Source: Symsagittifera roscoffensis (lineage: Eukaryota; Xenacoelomorpha; Acoela; Convolutidae). Taken from it: a stretch of DNA of 64,000 bases. This document shows, in pieces, positions 1 through 10,800 of the stretch. The notes under the pieces are model-generated. The model searched no databases. It had not been told where the DNA came from and worked only from the letters and a program-made list of their open reading frames with translations. The stretch covers positions 32,494,373-32,558,372 of the forward strand of contig NC_087065.1 in assembly GCF_963678635.1 (NCBI RefSeq), read 5' to 3'. Made by a program: the position numbers and the translations under genes. Within the stretch, counting starts at the first letter, position 1. Each line of letters starts with the position of its first letter.

Positions 1-690
1 GAATGTACTTATGTAGGGTTGTATGGTTGGTTGTTTGTATGCAAGTATGGTTGGTTGTTAGTATTTGTGGCATAGAAAAAAATGTGTGCAGTATGTGAGG
101 CTGAGTGTGTGCATGTATGTCCTCGGCTGTTTATCTTACACACTACCCGAAGTGGACTACATGCTAGAATATTTATGCGTGTATGTATGTAAATGTCTAG
201 GTGTATGCATGTATGTATAGTTCGGCTTACGCATAGAATAATATACACAAATAAAGCACTTTTCTGGCAAAAAAAATCGAAAAGAAATTCGTCCACAAAA
301 AATTGAAAAAAAAGTGAAAGATTGTTCGAAAAAAATGTTTTCACCTTTTTTCTTTATTTTTGGTGATAACTTTCATCATTAATGCCTAATTCACTAAATT
401 TCTACACGTTTCTATAGCTCTACCATCACACGACATGCAAGAAACGACACTAATTTGAAGAAAAAAAAATCTGAGTAGGTAGTCGATACACTCTGTGCTA
501 CATGAACAGCAACCGGTTATCCTTGTTGCTTTTTATGTTTTTTCAATAAGGTATGGTTTGTAAGTTTGGCTGGTTATTTGTATTTATGTATGGCTGGTAG
601 TATCTCTGAATGTATGGCTTGATATATGTCTGTATGTGAGGCTGAGTGTAGTGGACGACATGCTAGAACAACGGCTGCGAGTATCTGAAA
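1..690. repeat. Degenerate TGTATG/TGGTTG-rich repeat, two related stretches
   Basis: Non-coding. Words such as GTATGGTTGGTTG and GTATGTGAGGCTGAGTGT recur in 1-230 and again in 545-680, followed in both places by a GTGGAC(T/G)ACATGCTAGAA word, so this is a diverged duplicated repeat. The piece between them (about 480-545) resembles the flank of repeat family B near 36000 and 50260. The apparent minus-strand reading frame at 9-344 is low-complexity and has no family resemblance. Confidence 0.5.
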
Positions 691-1475
691 AATACACATA
701 AGAATTACAACAAAGCAGGCAAATTGAAGAATGATGAATGTTAAATTTGATTAAAATTATGACTCATTTTTCATGTTAGAGATTATTTACTTTTTTAATT
801 GTACATCTTTTTGAAAGCTGAGTTTTTGAGTAGTTGATGCCAAACCCTAAGCCAACAATTGGTTTTTCAAAGGTTTTTTTGATATATATGGATTATGACC
901 GATCTTGTAAACTAAAATGGATTATAACCGATTATAATGGATTATGGTGAGTTTAAATATTTGAAAAATTAATTGGTAAAAAAGAATTAAAAATCTATTA
1001 CCTTGTCGTACTTTGCCATGATAATCGATTATGTAGACACTACTTTAACCAACAAAAACTCAATAAAGTCGATTTTACCCATAGATTTTATTAGAATAAA
1101 ATGGATTAATAACAATCTTTTTGTAATCCATTACAGATGAAAAACTCAGACCACAAAAACAATTATATAGCCATTATGATCGATTCTTTTTGAAACAAAA
1201 TGATCCATTATAACCGATTGTAATCCACAACTATCCATTTTTTGACAAAATCAAGACAATCCTGTCAAGATAATCTATTGTAATTGTTTAATAATTAAAC
1301 AAAATTCAATTATAACTCATTTTTTTAGAGCTGAACTCAATTGTTTTGCAGAACTTTTTGCAAATTTTACAAAAAATAATGTGTCATGTCTTTTACAGTT
1401 AACAAGTCAAAAAAACTAAAAACGCAAAAACGTCCAACATCATTATGTATGCTCACAATCCCCCTCCCGCAATTT
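691..1475. repeat. AT-rich stretch with clustered TAATCGATTA/TAATGGATTA words
   Basis: Between about 860 and 1330 the sequence repeatedly returns to variants of ATAATCGATTATAATGG and its complement. The same word cluster recurs at 6560-6760, 26700-27130, 39290-39840, 40430-41400 and 42630-42690, so it marks a dispersed repeat. The copia element at 1476 is inserted into it: similar repeat sequence resumes on the other side. No gene is visible. Confidence 0.5.
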
Positions 1476-1791
1476 TGATGAGATCAGACCATCTCAAGGT
1501 CAGACAGATTAATTGAAGCGATTCAGTTTCAAGGTAAAAAACTGATTAAAATAGTCAAAATTGATTAAACTCAGACAAGGTCAACTAGTGATTACAAACT
1601 AATTAATTAGTCAGTAATCAATTAACTGGTACTTTTGTGATGCTTAGTTTGTCATGCCAATTATGTTCACTTTCTCAAGTCATTCTTCAACAACCACTGC
1701 CACTTCTCAACCCTCACTTCAGACATCAGATTCTATCTCAGTCTCTAACTCCAGCTCTTATTCCTTGTTGCTCTAACTGTGAATCTTAAGA
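1476..1791 (+). repeat. 5' LTR of the copia-type element
   Basis: Starts TGATGAGATCAGACC and ends just before the primer binding site. It aligns along its length with 5878-6183, including shared blocks such as GGTACTTTTGTGATGCTTAG. I set the start by the TG aligned with the TG of the 3' LTR. The 3' end is CTTAAGA here against CCTAACA in the other copy, so the terminal CA has been lost by mutation. Confidence 0.88.
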
Positions 1792-1792
1792 A

Positions 1793-1803
1793 GTTATGGG
1801 CCC
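1793..1803 (+). other. Primer binding site, internal initiator tRNA-Met half
   Basis: GTTATGGGCCC begins one base after the 5' LTR. It is the exact complement of the anticodon-arm sequence GGGCCCAUAAC of the animal initiator methionine tRNA. Priming from the internal part of this tRNA, rather than its 3' end, is established for copia elements. Only 11 bases match. Confidence 0.75.
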
Positions 1804-1870
1804 TGATTTCTATTCTTTTCATTTTTGTATTACGTCAGGTTTAGCTTTTAGCTAGCAGCCTCAAGCAAGG

Positions 1871-2760
1871 ATGGACTTAAAACTGGCGGCATTTACTGGA
1901 AAGCTTGAAAATTTTTCTGCTTGGTTGACGAAGTTTGTGGCGCTGATGGGAACCACGGGCCTGTTCAGTACAGTGATGGGCAAGGATGATCAGCCAGAGG
2001 CTCAGCCTACTCTCCCCGAGAGTCTCTCCCCGACCAAGCCTACGATACCAAGATACAGGAGCAAGCAGTGTTGATCCAGCAGAGGAAAAGCAACCGAAGC
2101 ACTGCGTGGTCCCACCTGGCTCTGGTGCTCAACAACACCACTTTGATGTACATAACGAGCGACTGCGTGGGAACAGATGGGTATGGAGATAGGACAAAGG
2201 CCTGGAAGCTTCTTCAAGAGAATTTTTGCAGTATAGAGAGGCCGGCGTTGGTCAGTCTAGTAGGCCAACTTGCGAAGCTGCGCCTGGGATCAGAGAGGGG
2301 TCTCAACGACTACTTCGTTCGCCTTCAAGAGCTGATGACGCTGTTGAGCGAAGCTGGAGAATTAATCACGGACACACTGTTGAATGCTTTGGGCCGCAAT
2401 GGGCTGCCTGACAGCTATGACGTTTTGTGGTGCAAGAGAGCTTTCAACCAGCCAAGACGTTTCCAGAGCGGAGAACGAGGATCAGGAGCTACGCTGACTC
2501 GAGGAACGCTCGATGTGGAGAGAGTACTGGACATGGTCACATAGTCATGCAAGCTGTGAGGAAGAAAAAGAGAGTGTCAAGTAGTGGCTGCTCTGTGTGC
2601 GGTCAGAAGGTTTTTTTGGTTAGGAACTGCGAATCCAAAAGACAGTGGACAATCCAGTGCTCGAGGCAGTGTGTCGAACGAAGCAAGTGGGCCAGGAGCA
2701 AAGAAGCAAAGGTGCTTCAAATGTGGGGAACCTTGACATTTTGCAAGGGAGTGCCAGCAG
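1871..2760 (+). pseudogene. copia gag remnant with a stop in the zinc knuckle
   Basis: The start MDLKLAAFTGKLENFSAWLT is typical of copia gag (the F-x-G-x-N-F-x-x-W motif). A frameshift near 2065 moves the reading frame, which then continues to about 2440 with the conserved AWKLLQENF and LAKLRLG segments. A further shift follows. The CCHC zinc knuckle is at 2713-2754 (C-FK-C-GEP-stop-HFARE-C), with a TGA at 2734-2736 replacing the residue between Pro and His. Nucleocapsid function is therefore lost in this copy. Confidence 0.85.
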
Positions 2761-2799
2761 AGGAGGACAGGGTTCTTCAGTTGTTGTGCTACAACTTCA

Positions 2800-4073
2800 A
2801 TGAAGGGATACGACCTCATTGTGGATACGGGATGCACTGATCATGTGGTGCGCGACAGGGCTGTCTTTTCTAGCTTCGAGAGCTGGAACGGAGGGAAAAC
2901 TATGAAGAAACCGAACTGCACGCTGCCAGGGGCGAATGATCAGTGGAAGTGAAGACCAGAGACTGCCGTGATGCTGTGAGAAGCTACACTTTTCACATAG
3001 TACTGTTTTTGCCGAGCTACAATGTGAACTTGATGAATGTGAGCTCAGCTGCGGCTAAAGGCTCAAGCTTCAGCTTCGCCGCAGATGCTTTACATCTACT
3101 GACACCAGATGGGATACAGCTACCTGTGAAGCAGCGCCGCAAGCTTTTCTTCCTTGAGTGCAAGTTCAAGAGGAACTCGATGAATCTAGTGACGAAAACA
3201 AGGTGGGATACCAGTGATGCAATGTTGTGGCACCAACGACTGGGGCTCCTCAACCAGCTAGATCTTTCATCGCTTGTCAATGTGGGCGAGCTAAAATTCT
3301 GCGAAGTTTGTACAACTTCCAAGATGCGTGAAGTAGCAGTGCCTAAGAACACTGACAGCAGAGCATCGGCCGTGGGGCAACTGTGCTTCAGTGACATTCA
3401 GGGATCATTGGAATTACGGAGAATGCATGGTAAACGCTATACCTTGAGCTTCATGGACGACATCAATCGGCTGGATATGAAAAAGAGTGGGGTTCTACTG
3501 AAGTTTCAGGAGTTTGCGGCTGAGTACTGACAATGGAGGTGAATATTCGTCAAATGCACTCAAGAGATTTTGTAGATAATCCCAGGAGAAGCAAGAGTTC
3601 GCTGTGCCCAATACCACCCAAGAGAATGGTGTAACAGGGCGCTACAACAGAGTGATCACCGAGATGACTCGATGACTGCTGGCCGAAACAAAGCTACCGA
3701 AAATGTTCTGGGTGCGAGCTACGTCGACAGCTGTGAGGGTTCGTAACTTGTGTCCCACATTCAGCAACGAGAAGCGCCTTTTAACGATAGAGATGCACTA
3801 TAGTAAACCATCAAAAGTAAGCTATTTGCGTGTGATTGGTTGCCTGGTGTACTATCTGCATCGAGGCAACAGACGGAAATTGGATCCAAAGGGGAAGGAA
3901 AGCAACTTCAACGGCTGCGACAAAGAGAGCAAAGCCTACTTGCTGATGGATCTAGAGACAAGAGGATTGGTGCGAGCAAGAAGCGTGACACTCAAGGAGA
4001 ACATCATTCCACATGACTTCATGGTTGACAGTCAGCCCTTACAAGCCGTGGAGCTATCAGTCGAGGGATGTTG
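2800..4073 (+). pseudogene. copia protease and integrase remnant
   Basis: The aspartic protease site reads DLIVDTGCTDHV from about 2815. The frame from 2943 to 3530 carries the GAG-pre-integrase region with WHQRLG, the CEVCTTSK half of the HHCC zinc-binding site and the start of the catalytic core (FSDIQG). After a stop near 3530 another frame gives the DNGGEY motif and ENGV, with two stop codons at about 3576. The frame from 3703 covers the integrase end, including SYLRVIGCLVY. Several disabling breaks are visible. Confidence 0.85.
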
Positions 4074-4118
4074 AGCAACCAATAACAACGAAAACCAGCG
4101 AAACAAGAAGCGAGAAGC

Positions 4119-5173
4119 GTGCCAACTGAGGGTGATACTGCAGACTCAGTGGGGGCTACTGAGGTTAATCAGGTCGAGGAGGAAGCAGTAGATGCACATT
4201 CTACTGATCATGCAGTGCATAGCTGCGTTAGACCAAGGAACCCACCCATTCGATACGGACTGGCCTACACCCATACTTCAGTGACTGGAATCCAAAAGCC
4301 AAGGGGACACTCAGAAGCAGTGTCTGGACCCGAAAAAGAGCAGTGGCTGGCAGCTATGGTTTTAGAGGTGAAGTCTGTAGAAGCCATGGGAACATAGACA
4401 CTTTTTAATAGACCATGATCTTGAAAAGCTATTCCTCGACGATGAGTTCTTGTTGCAAAGAAAGGTGCGATGGGACAAATGGAGCGGTTCAAAGTCCGAT
4501 ATGTGATGAAAGGGTTCATGCTAGTGGAAGGACTTGACTTCAATGAGACGTTTGCTCCGACCTGTCAACCCGAAACAAAGAGGATACTGCTGGCTCTGGG
4601 GGCACAAGATGATCTTGTACTTCATCAGAGGGATGTTCAGTCAGACTTCCTTATATCTTCTCTAGCAGAGACAGTGTACCTGGAGCAGCCTGAGATGTTC
4701 ATTAGCGGTGACAGCCAAGTTTTTTTGATACAACGAAAACTCTATAGGCTGGAGGAGGCAGAAAGAGACTGCTATAAGATGCTGAGCACTTTCCTATTTG
4801 ATGAAGTGTTCATTAGAAGCAGCAACAACTTCTGTTTGTATACGATGAGTGGAACACATGATGCAATGATTTATGTGCTGGTTCGTGTAGATGGCATCAT
4901 CATTGGTTGCAGATGTCAAGACAAATTGACAAGCTGAGAATCAGTTTCTCCGAACGATTCAAGATGGATGACAGAGGCGCATTGTCCTGGTTCCTTGGAA
5001 TGCAGGTCAAGCAGTCTTCTGGGAGAATAACAAATAATCAATCACATGGCATCGACGACTGCTTGGAGCGTTTTGGCCTAGCTGAATGCAAACCAGCGGA
5101 CATCATCGCTCAACTGTCGAAAATGGACAGCCTTGAAGCTGGGTCAGCACAGGCAGTGTCCATGAAGGTTTAG
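4119..5173 (+). pseudogene. copia reverse transcriptase remnant
   Basis: The first frame (to 4397) ends in EKEQWLAAMVLEVKSVE, the usual lead-in to copia RT. The next (4470-4937) has KGFMLVEGLDFNETFAPT and the VQSDFL segment. The catalytic YVDD-like box has decayed to VRVDGIIIG. The third frame (from 4907) has FKMDDRGALSWFLGMQV, a hallmark of the copia RT end. Frames are offset, so no full polymerase can be made. Confidence 0.87.
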
Positions 5174-5199
5174 GACTACAGAGGCATTGTGAGCTCACT

Positions 5200-5869
5200 A
5201 TAGTACATAGCTAAGCAAACAAGGCCTGATATCTTAGCTACTGTGGTGCAATTCTCTCATTTCCAGGAGAATCTGGGAAGGGTGCACAGGGTGGCTGCAA
5301 AGAGGGTTCGTCGATACCTCAAGGGGAGTAAAGATCTAGAGCTGTGCTACACTAAGGACGCTGGTGGTATCAAAACTCTATGAATCTGCAGATGCTGACT
5401 GTGCTCGAGATTTGGATGATACAAGGTCAGCTACTGGCTACAGTTTTCATTTGCAGAAGGCAGGGGCAGCAATTAGTTGGAGCACCAAGAAGCAACCAAC
5501 TGCAGCCATATCTACCACTCAAGCTGAGTACCAAGCAATGGCAGCAGCGGTTAACGAGGCTCTACATCTGCCATCATTTATTGAGATGGGCGTATTTATT
5601 GACGGCCAACCGTCTTCAAAGAGGACAACTAGAGGTGCATCAAGATATGCCAGAATCCTTTGATGCAGAAGCGAACGAAACACATCGATGTGAAATACCA
5701 CTTTGTTCGAGAACGAGTGGAGGATGAAACAGTTGAACTCCAATATTGCCCTACTGAGTTCATGGAAGCTGACTTGTTGACAAAAGCGCTGAGCAAGGCT
5801 AAGGTGGAACAGCATCCTCGAACCTTGATGGGTTGCAGCCTAACATTGGACAAAGCCAATTCAGTCTGA
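5200..5869 (+). pseudogene. copia RNase H remnant
   Basis: Begins with TRPDILATVVQFS and AAKRVRRYLKG, which are conserved between RT and RNase H in copia elements. After a frameshift near 5365 it continues with ESADADCARDLDDTRSATGY and WSTKKQPTAAISTTQAEYQA. After another shift near 5660 the terminal part reads TKHIDVKYHFVRERVED and ADLLTKAL, ending with a TGA at about 5869. The catalytic acidic residues in DADCA and TQAEYQA are still recognisable. Confidence 0.88.
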
Positions 5870-5870
5870 G

Positions 5871-6183
5871 TTGGGGGTGTTGAGGTCAGACCATCTCAAG
5901 GTTAGACAATATAAATTAAGCGATTCAGTTTCAGGGTCAAAAATTGATTGAAATAGTCAAAACTGAATAAAGGTCAACTAGTGGTCACAAACTGAATAAT
6001 TAGTCAGTAACAAATTAACTGGTACTTTTGTGATGCTTAGTTCGCATGTCATTTATATTCACTTTCGCAATTCATTCTTCAACAATCACTACCGCTTCTC
6101 AATCCTCAATTCAAACCTCAGATTCTATCTCTGTCTCTAACCACAGCTCTTAACCCTAGTTGCTCTAACTCTGAATCCTAACA
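5871..6183 (+). repeat. Polypurine tract and 3' LTR of the copia-type element
   Basis: TTGGGGG at 5871-5877 serves as the polypurine tract directly before the LTR, which starts TGTTGAGG at 5878 and ends CCTAACA at 6183. It carries the canonical TG...CA ends that the 5' copy has lost. Small indels and many substitutions separate it from the 5' LTR. Confidence 0.88.
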
Positions 6184-6815
6184 GTTTCCCACCTCACTTC
6201 CTCCAATTTCGCAGTTTACAAACCGCACCCATCCCCACCTCTCCTCCCAAGTTTTCAACCCCCTCGCTCCATCTTCGGAAAACTTAGCTGGAGTGGAAGG
6301 GGATAAACTAGGAGAAAGGATTTCAAACGAGAGTTGGGGCAACCTGGGGGGAGGGGGTGGTAAAAGAGTTCAAGCATTTGAGACAACCCTTAAAATTCCC
6401 TTCCCTCACGTTCAATCATTAGTGTTACCCCCCTTCCCCATCGTGAACGTGAAGTGGGGGGAGGGTGAGGGTTGGCAATTAGCAATTTAAACTCCATTAA
6501 ACAAACACGTAGCAACTGCGCTCAACAAAAATTAAGATGAGTTTAAAACAAAATTTAAAATTTCATCAAAAGCTTCCCAGCCAAAATCCGTTATAATTGA
6601 TAACAGTCAATTATAATGGATTATATTGACAAAAAATAATAAAATGTCTGTAATCCATTTTCCATGTGTTATAATCGATTCTTTTGTAATTTTATAGATA
6701 ATGACTATAAAATAACAAAAATCAATTATGATCCATAGACTCGGTGAGGGAAATTACACTTTAATTGATTGACAAGATTCGAGTAAAAAAGAGTGGAAAA
6801 ATACAGCCACTATTC
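6184..6815. other. Intronic spacer, C/G-tract and TAATCGATT repeat
   Basis: 6184-6480 is a pyrimidine-rich then purine-rich stretch resembling 40140-40400. 6560-6760 is another cluster of TAATCGATT/TATAATGG words, the continuation of the repeat that copia split. No coding evidence. Confidence 0.45.
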
Positions 6816-6823
6816 CTCATGTT

Positions 6824-7026
6824 GGCTCTTTTTCCTTTTTCCCCCCACCTGCAAAACTTTACTAGTGAAGTTTTGTTCACTTTATCCGAATGTTACAAAA
6901 ATTGGCATGCGAACTAATTAGGCCATGACAAACATTTTTGGTCTTCATAATTAACCTTGTAAAACCCCTCGTTACATCATAAAATTGACGCTTATGTGAG
7001 GTGGGGGGGGAAAAGGAAAAAGAGCC
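6824..7026 (+). mobile_element. M-family MITE, copy 1 (203 bp)
   Basis: A short non-autonomous DNA transposon. It starts GGCTCTTTTTCC and ends with the exact inverted repeat GGAAAAAGAGCC. The flanks carry an identical 8-bp target duplication, CTCATGTT (6816-6823 and 7027-7034). There is no coding capacity. Other copies lie at 41636-41834 and 51544-51901. An 8-bp duplication fits hAT, P or Merlin transposases; the ends do not let me choose. Confidence 0.88.
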
Positions 7027-7175
7027 CTCATGTTTTTTCTAAAAAGTGAAAACCACAAAATAAATTTTCTTGACGCTGAGAAATTTTTTTTGATTGAATA
7101 TCGCATTCTGATAGAATAGACTTCGAAGTTTAGTTGACTATTTCCCAAAATAACCCCCCAGCAAACACTCTCCGC

Positions 7176-7492
7176 CAGTAGCCTGCCTTTGGTATATTTT
7201 TACGAGACCAACTTCTGGCCGGACACATCAAAAGAATTCTAAAGGCGCCTTTGGCGCCAATATAACTAAATTAAAGGGGAGGAGCGCACGCCAAAAATAC
7301 CGATATTTTTGGTCAAAATTTTCCAAAACGTGCCTTGAAACGCCTGTTTTGGCCTGTTTTTTGACGAACTAGGGTCCTTAAAATGTTTTCAGAGAGCTCG
7401 GAAAATCAAATTGGTCGACCTAAAAAAAAATGTCGACAAAAATTTTCGAAAAACCGCCTCCCCCGCTAGAAAAATTTTTGCGCATGCCACTG
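7176..7492 (+). mobile_element. H-family hAT-like MITE, copy 1 (diverged)
   Basis: Core segments match the other H copies: GGCGCCTTTGGCGCCAATAT, GGTCAAAATTTTCCAAAA, and AAATCAAATTGGTCGACCTA. It ends GCCACTG, the complement of a CAGTGGC start. The boundaries are approximate. The flanks share only a partial match (ACTCTCCG against ACTCTCTC). Sits 64 bp from exon 31. Confidence 0.6.
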
Positions 7493-7555
7493 ACTCTCTC
7501 CTTAAAAATCAGCGCTCTGTGAGTTTATACGTATTAATACGCAATGTCATCTAAC

Positions 7556-7873
7556 TTGCAAAGGGGTATCTATCGGCATGTTGAAAGCGGGAATTCTTTT
7601 GGTCCAAGGTTCAAATTTCGGCAGCTTATCTTCCTTTTTGCCACCGCCCTCCTTCTCGGTGCCGCCCGTTGCAGCCGCCGTCCCCGCTGTTCCGCCAGAC
7701 CCGCCTGCTGTTATTGTTCCGCCCGAGGTGTTCTGTTGACTCATAGCGTCCGCCATCTTGCGGTAGGAGTCGTTGTCGATGAAGTAGTCGAACACTGTGC
7801 CACTTGAGGGGAACTTGATGGACTTGAACTCCGTGTTCCACCATTTCGTGAACTCGATGCGGTAGTCAATCAG
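7556..7873 (-). CDS. Dynein exon 31, with a Gly/Thr-rich insertion
   Basis: Acceptor CTTCTTTCAG, then [41 protein letters not shown] Gly/Thr/Ala-rich insert with a [14 protein letters not shown] end follows, where family members have only a few residues; then [16 protein letters not shown] and DTPLQ. Donor CAA|GTTAGA, phase 0. The next expected exon (LVHT-ETIR, AAA3 start) is not seen in 1-7555. Confidence 0.93.
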
Positions 7874-10800
7874 CTGAAAGAAGACAAATCGCTGTCAGAC
7901 GAACGCAAATAATCAGCAAGGGCAGCCGGATGTGGTGCATGTGGCACAAAACGTTCTGGTCATCATTATGGAACCGGTTCAAACCAAGTATATATTATAT
8001 ACCTTGATATTTATCGCCGTAAAATATTCATAACTAAACAGTCATGATCCATTACTATAATTTACGATTAAATGTAAAGCTGAAAATATTCATAGTTTCA
8101 GCCAGAGAAATTATAATACAGATTGAAATCAGTTGCTTTCTTCTCTCCTCTAAGAAGGAAATAAAAGAGTAATATTAAGATTGGTATTAGACTAAGAAGT
8201 TGAACGAATCTATCCGGCCGAAAACAAGATAGCGTGACAAAGAGACTGCGTAACTTATCCGAAAACACTCTATGAGAAGGCCGCCCGGACCTAAACTCAA
8301 TTACGAGGCCAAACTTTGCATTTTGTGAATTGTTAGTGGATTCCGCAACACGAACGCTCCCTTTGTTCTTATTTTTTTCTCTCATTTTTTTAAATTGTTC
8401 TGACCAAAATTTAACGTGTTTAGAGATTTGTCCCTGGAATCCAGAAACATACAGACAGAAAATCGTGAACCTATCCAGTGCAAAGTTTGACCTCGTAATG
8501 ATGTTCATAAAAAAAAAATTATTTTCTTCAAACAAGTGTCGTTCTAGAGTAATTCAAGAACTATACGGTTGCGTATAGAATTAGTTATTTGAGCATAATT
8601 GACAATTTTTGTGTTCAAGAAATGAGTAACAAACAAAACAATAAAAACAAACGATTCCGAAAAAAAAAGTTTTTGAAACTATTTGAAATTTTTAGCAACA
8701 ATTTATTGTTTTTTATAAATTCAAATTGTCAATAAAGCTACCAAAATTATTTTAACTGCAAATAAAATAAATTTATACTTCTTAACTGAGTTATCACAGT
8801 ACTCTTAAAATCTTTCAGCAAACCTTTTCTTTTACCAAATAAGCTTTAAGGGAAACATCTAAAACTAATTTTGTTTTTAGTAAAACCAAATTTTCTATCC
8901 TAAAAATAATAAACTTTTTTGCAAAAAAAAGCCTTACTCAATCGCGTTACTCGCTCAAAATTAGATTAACTTCACAAACATTTCAAATCAGTTTTTCTCG
9001 ACACTGAACAAATTTCGAAATATGACTGAAAAAAAACTTTAAAATGATATATCACTGGACCCATTCCAAAGATTATTTGTGGTACTTGATTCTGCGTGGA
9101 AAACAAAAAACATTGAAAAATTTACCCAAGGATAAACGATTATTTTTCAAGTAGCAGAGAATAATTCGACCATGGACATTTAAAAATTTAGATTTTTTTT
9201 TTCAAATTAGGGTCGGTTTTTTTTTCGTAGTGTGATAAAAAGGATCTGAACAAAAAATAGACCTTACGCATATTTGAGAGCCATAGTAAAAAGGCATTTT
9301 GGAAAAGGGTCTTTGAGGAAACATGGACTAGAAAAACAAAAAAAATTAATCATTTTTTCAAGTTTTTCTTGCAATTTTTTTGATTCCAAAAACGGCGCTT
9401 AAGAAAACCAAAAACAAATTTTACTCGAGTAAATAGGCCCTTTTATTACGACCTAAATGAGGCATAACTAACCTACAGTAAACCTGCTTGCTCATCAGAC
9501 GTGGTCGAAATTAGGCCAGAACGTCGAATCACGACTGAAAGACCTTTAATATGATAAATCACTCGACGCATCACGATGATTATTTGTGATGCCAGATTTT
9601 GCGTTGAAAACAAAAAAGTAAAACACACCTGAATACAAAGTTCCTCTCCATGTTCAATTGTCGGAAGAAAAACTTAGGTACTTTGAATCGCGCTGAGAAC
9701 ACTAACTAAACCATCTTTCCTTCCCACTCCGAAAGAGATCAAATCAAAAGCACTTCAGCATATCTAAATTTTCAACCTGGTCCTGAAACATCTGGGCTCC
9801 AAATGCCCAAACACATGCGAATGCAAAGTAGAGCTCATAGAGTTCCTTGGGACAATCTGGTGGAGTGGTTTTTGGTGTAAGCAGACATTCTAGCAGGTTG
9901 CACAACATCTGAATGTGTGATGTGTCTGTAATCGGAGTAACCTTCTTGAATCTTGTCCGGAGAACGTCCAAGCAAGGCGGCACATACTGAAAAATTAACA
10001 TCACAAAATATTTATAATAACTACAAAAGACGCATTGATTAAGATGTATACAAACATGATACAATTCAGGTCTATTAACTAAACTTTCTGAATTCCTTTT
10101 CTAAAAATTTGTGTTTCACCAAAAAAGACGAAGTACTACATGTTTTGACTCGTTTGCTTGTTTATAGTTTTTTTATTGTGTAAATCCTTGCTTTTTCTTG
10201 TTTCTTTGAAAAATCATACATAACATATTGGAGCTGATAATCAGAACAAATTGTGTTTTGGGGTTTGATCTTGTGCACTTCAAGGTATCTGATAAAAGAA
10301 TAAAATTTTCTTTCAAACTGAAGAAAAAAAACATCTGAAGTGTCTTTTTTTTACCGATATTCACCTCAAAAGCGACTGTGTCTAGCAACACATTAAAGCT
10401 CAATGTAAACGCTAAAATGTTATAAAGTAAATAAAATCAAAAAGCCGACAAAAAACGTTAATTTTGCTTAAATATAAAAAACTTTTTTCGATGTCAGATC
10501 TGTTTTTAAAATGTTTAATTGTTTTACTATTAAAATTGATCCTAATTTAAAAGTATGTCGTGAAACGGTCTGTTTGAAGCAGAATTCTATTTTTCAACTC
10601 GTTCCATGATGTGCCAAAAAAATTGTTCCGGAATGAAAAAAATTTCTAAAAAAATTTTTAAAAAATCAAATTTTTTTTTTTTCACTTTTCTTCACACATT
10701 TTTTACCAAAAGTATGTTCTCAGCTTATTTTTCAATATTTGAAACTGCAAATAAACCCCAAAATTAAATAAAAAATTTCGGTGTTGGATATGATATCGCA

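Larger units (their letters stand above)
1476..6183 (+). mobile_element. Ty1/copia-type LTR retrotransposon, old and inactivated
   Basis: A 4.7-kb element with two LTRs of about 310 bp, a primer binding site, a polypurine tract and a gag-protease-integrase-RT-RNase H order, which is diagnostic of Ty1/copia rather than Ty3/gypsy. All domains are present but broken by several frameshifts and stops, and the LTRs have clearly diverged from each other, so it is an old, non-autonomous copy. It lies antisense to the dynein gene in an intron beyond exon 31. No convincing 5-bp target duplication was found (AATTT on the left, GTTTC on the right). Confidence 0.93.

Noticed and set aside
1471-6188. Five-base target duplication of the copia element
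   Set aside because: AATTT and GTTTC do not match; either the flanks have mutated or the element recombined.
7544-7807. Plus-strand open frame of 87 codons
   Set aside because: Lies antisense to dynein exon 31, whose minus-strand protein is clearly conserved; its openness follows from the GC-rich low-complexity insert.
8098-8578. Overlapping 145- and 82-codon frames on both strands
   Set aside because: AT-rich, no recognisable domain, no splice structure and located in an intron; no support for a gene.
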